A stretch of DNA of 6,922 nucleotides, taken from the NCBI GenBank assembly GCA_012799315.1, contig JAAZLM010000129.1, forward strand, positions 1 through 6,922, in the 5' to 3' direction. This document shows positions 5,320-6,922 of this stretch, in pieces. How positions within the stretch are numbered: the stretch's first letter is position 1; every line of letters begins with the position of its first letter. A program made the position numbers and the translations under genes. The notes below the pieces were generated by a model, which made no database searches, was not told where the DNA came from, and worked only from the letters and a program-made list of their open reading frames with translations. This DNA is from Clostridiales bacterium (GTDB lineage: Bacteria > Bacillota > Clostridia > Oscillospirales > Ruminococcaceae).

Positions 5320-6922
5320 ATGAAAAAACGTAATTGCAAGCGTGGTAAGTTCCTAGTATTCTTATTGGCGGCTTTTAATGTCGCTGCGGGCTACATAATA
5401 TCCCATTATGTTGGCGATTTTAGAAAATCGCTTGCGGGGATCGGCATTCTGCTCATCGTTGATTTTCTTCTAATTTTCGTGCTCGGAATTTTTCCATCTA
5501 TTTATGGTAGTAGGGATGATTCACCATCGTTAAAGCATGATATTGATGCATTGCTCAGTTCCGTCGATAAGATAACGGAGGGTGGATTCAGTGATAAAGT
5601 TGATATTGTCGCCGATAACGAAGTCGGGCAACTAGCGGCCGCATTTAACTTCCTACTTGAGAATGTGATTAAGTTTGTTAAAGAGTTAGATCAACTATCC
5701 GACGAATCCTCCAACACATCAAGGAAATTGGAAGACATAACGGACAGAACGTCGCAGGTAATGCAAGAGGTTAACTATACCTTGCATTCATTGAGCACAA
5801 ATACACAGGACTTGAACCAGAACTTCGTAAAAATTTCTGACGGAGCTAGGGATGTCAATGTCTTGACTGCTAGCGGTATCAGCGATTTAACAAATTTTGA
5901 ATCTAAAATGGGGCAGATCCTGACCGATGCCAATTCCGCAAGTGAGCGGATTAGCGGACTCAGTGCTACGGCACAAGAAATGACTGACTTCATTGACGTT
6001 ATCTCGGATATAGCATCGCAAACTAACCTACTAGCACTCAATGCTGCAATTGAGGCGGCTAGGGCTGGGCAATATGGGAAAGGATTCGCTGTTGTCGCTA
6101 GTGAAGTTCGCAAGCTTGCTGTTAATACACAAAATGCACTTCAAGATATTAGTGAAATCATAGATAGCTTCACTGAAGAAACTAAGGAAACGGCAAGGGT
6201 TATCCTTGAAAATAATAAGCAGATTGAGGATGGGAGTAAGATCCTTGACGAAACATCGAAAACATTCAATACAATATCCGATAATATTGGTGAGATCGTT
6301 GAGATAATTGATGAATCCGCACAGGCAAGCTCGCAAATAGCATCGAGCAGTGTTGAAATTTCCGACTCGATGGGGATTCAAACTGAATCAATTGCAGAAA
6401 TTGCCTCACTTTCAAGAGATCTCTCGGCAATGTCATCGGAATTAAAGACGCAACTGGCTGAATCGCAAATCGGTGGTAATACGATCGATATAGATATGAG
6501 TGAATTCGATAGGGAATACGGCAAAATTACCGACGATGATATTAGAAATATGCGCAGTGAACTAGGAATCGGCGATCGATTTGCTGTTGGAATGATAGCA
6601 AGGCTTGAGCCGATAAAAGGGCATGATTTCCTATTCCAAGCGTTGCGGAATACTGTTCGCAAACATCCGAATATTGTGTGCGTATTAACGGGTGACGGCT
6701 CTATTGAAGATAAACTAAAGGATCAAGTAAAACAAATGGGGCTCGACAATAATGTCATTTTCCTCGGCTATCGCAAGGATATTCATATGATGCTTGCAAT
6801 CCTTGATCTAGTCATACTATCTTCCCAACATGAGGCAATGCCGCCACGCACGATGCTTGAGGCAATGGCGGCGGCAAAGCCAATTGCTGCTACGAAAGTG
6901 CGTGGACACATCAATGTCATCG
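5320..6922 (+). CDS. Methyl-accepting chemotaxis protein fused to GT4 glycosyltransferase half (3' end off window)
   Basis: The frame is open for 534 codons to the window end. The ATG at 5320 has AGAGG (5308-5312) seven bases upstream; in-frame GTGs at 5293 and 5314 are less well placed. Domains in order: membrane helices at about 11-27 and 38-58 with a loop of only about 10 residues; a HAMP domain at about 70-122 with the NEVGQL signature at 100-105; a coiled-coil chemoreceptor hairpin at about 125-390 whose tip (about 226-267) holds [20 protein letters not shown] and [15 protein letters not shown], the CheA/CheW contact region, fully conserved by eye. From about 400 the frame enters a GT-B hinge segment (SEFDREYGK, then RSELGI) and the donor-binding Rossmann domain: [15 protein letters not shown] (423-437, with R428 and K433 as diphosphate contacts), LTGDGS at 456-461, [10 protein letters not shown] at 479-488 and [14 protein letters not shown] at 504-517. 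The acceptor-binding N-terminal half of a GT4 enzyme is absent. The two Glu residues of the EX7E motif (505 and 514) are eight apart, not seven. Both halves and the junction are in one frame without a stop. It likely sits in the inner membrane in chemoreceptor arrays; whether the glycosyltransferase part catalyses or senses a nucleotide sugar is unknown. Confidence 0.9.
   Translation, partial: MKKRNCKRGKFLVFLLAAFNVAAGYIISHYVGDFRKSLAGIGILLIVDFLLIFVLGIFPSIYGSRDDSPSLKHDIDALLSSVDKITEGGFSDKVDIVADNEVGQLAAAFNFLLENVIKFVKELDQLSDESSNTSRKLEDITDRTSQVMQEVNYTLHSLSTNTQDLNQNFVKISDGARDVNVLTASGISDLTNFESKMGQILTDANSASERISGLSATAQEMTDFIDVISDIASQTNLLALNAAIEAARAGQYGKGFAVVASEVRKLAVNTQNALQDISEIIDSFTEETKETARVILENNKQIEDGSKILDETSKTFNTISDNIGEIVEIIDESAQASSQIASSSVEISDSMGIQTESIAEIASLSRDLSAMSSELKTQLAESQIGGNTIDIDMSEFDREYGKITDDDIRNMRSELGIGDRFAVGMIARLEPIKGHDFLFQALRNTVRKHPNIVCVLTGDGSIEDKLKDQVKQMGLDNNVIFLGYRKDIHMMLAILDLVILSSQHEAMPPRTMLEAMAAAKPIAATKVRGHINVI

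Noticed and set aside
5085..5339. 84-codon open frame on the - strand in the divergent intergenic region
   Set aside because: It has no credible ribosome site, its composition is that of translated AT-rich DNA, and it covers both the promoter and start of the chemoreceptor gene.
5775..6662. Several - strand open frames opposite the chemoreceptor fusion gene
   Set aside because: They are antisense shadows of a gene with clear, conserved domains and have no ribosome sites of their own.

Overview
The window looks like chromosomal DNA of a motile, low-GC Gram-positive bacterium, most probably a clostridium of the Lachnospiraceae type. The hints are the DUF4358-type protein, Shine-Dalgarno sites of the AGGAGG kind, U-tailed intrinsic terminators, the clostridial style of the asparagine-synthetase synthase domain, and a chemoreceptor. 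This placement is inferred from gene style; no marker gene is present.

Layout. (1) Bases 1-768, + strand: the 3' end of a DUF4358 gene and a small membrane-protein gene 31 bases behind it, closed by a strong inverted repeat (776-816) that serves as a terminator for both converging units. (2) Bases 813-5023, - strand, transcribed right to left: a membrane protein with two PH/YcxB-like halves (4148-5023), overlapped by 4 bases by a protein with a ParB/sulfiredoxin-type DGHHR motif (2778-4151), then a hairpin terminator (2717-2755) and an asparagine-synthetase-like gene (813-2657). (3) Bases 5024-5319: a divergent intergenic region with a recognisable promoter for each direction and small repeats between them. 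(4) Bases 5320 to the window end, + strand: one uninterrupted reading frame encoding two membrane helices, a HAMP domain and a complete methyl-accepting chemotaxis signalling hairpin, continuing in frame into the donor-binding half of a GT4-type glycosyltransferase. The gene runs off the window.

Two points stand out. The asparagine-synthetase homologue keeps every synthase-domain motif visible by eye, but its glutaminase domain has lost the nucleophilic cysteine and all the glutamine-binding residues I can align. It therefore probably uses free ammonia or another amine. It lies next to a DGHHR protein, whose superfamily includes free-serine kinases, so the three-gene block may be a small unusual amide-forming or amino-acid-modifying unit. 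Second, the chemoreceptor-glycosyltransferase fusion is an architecture I do not recognise. It has almost no extracytoplasmic sensor, so the glycosyltransferase half could be a cytoplasmic nucleotide-sugar sensor or a regulated enzyme. Both functional ideas are inference; the domain content and the residue losses are read directly from the sequence.
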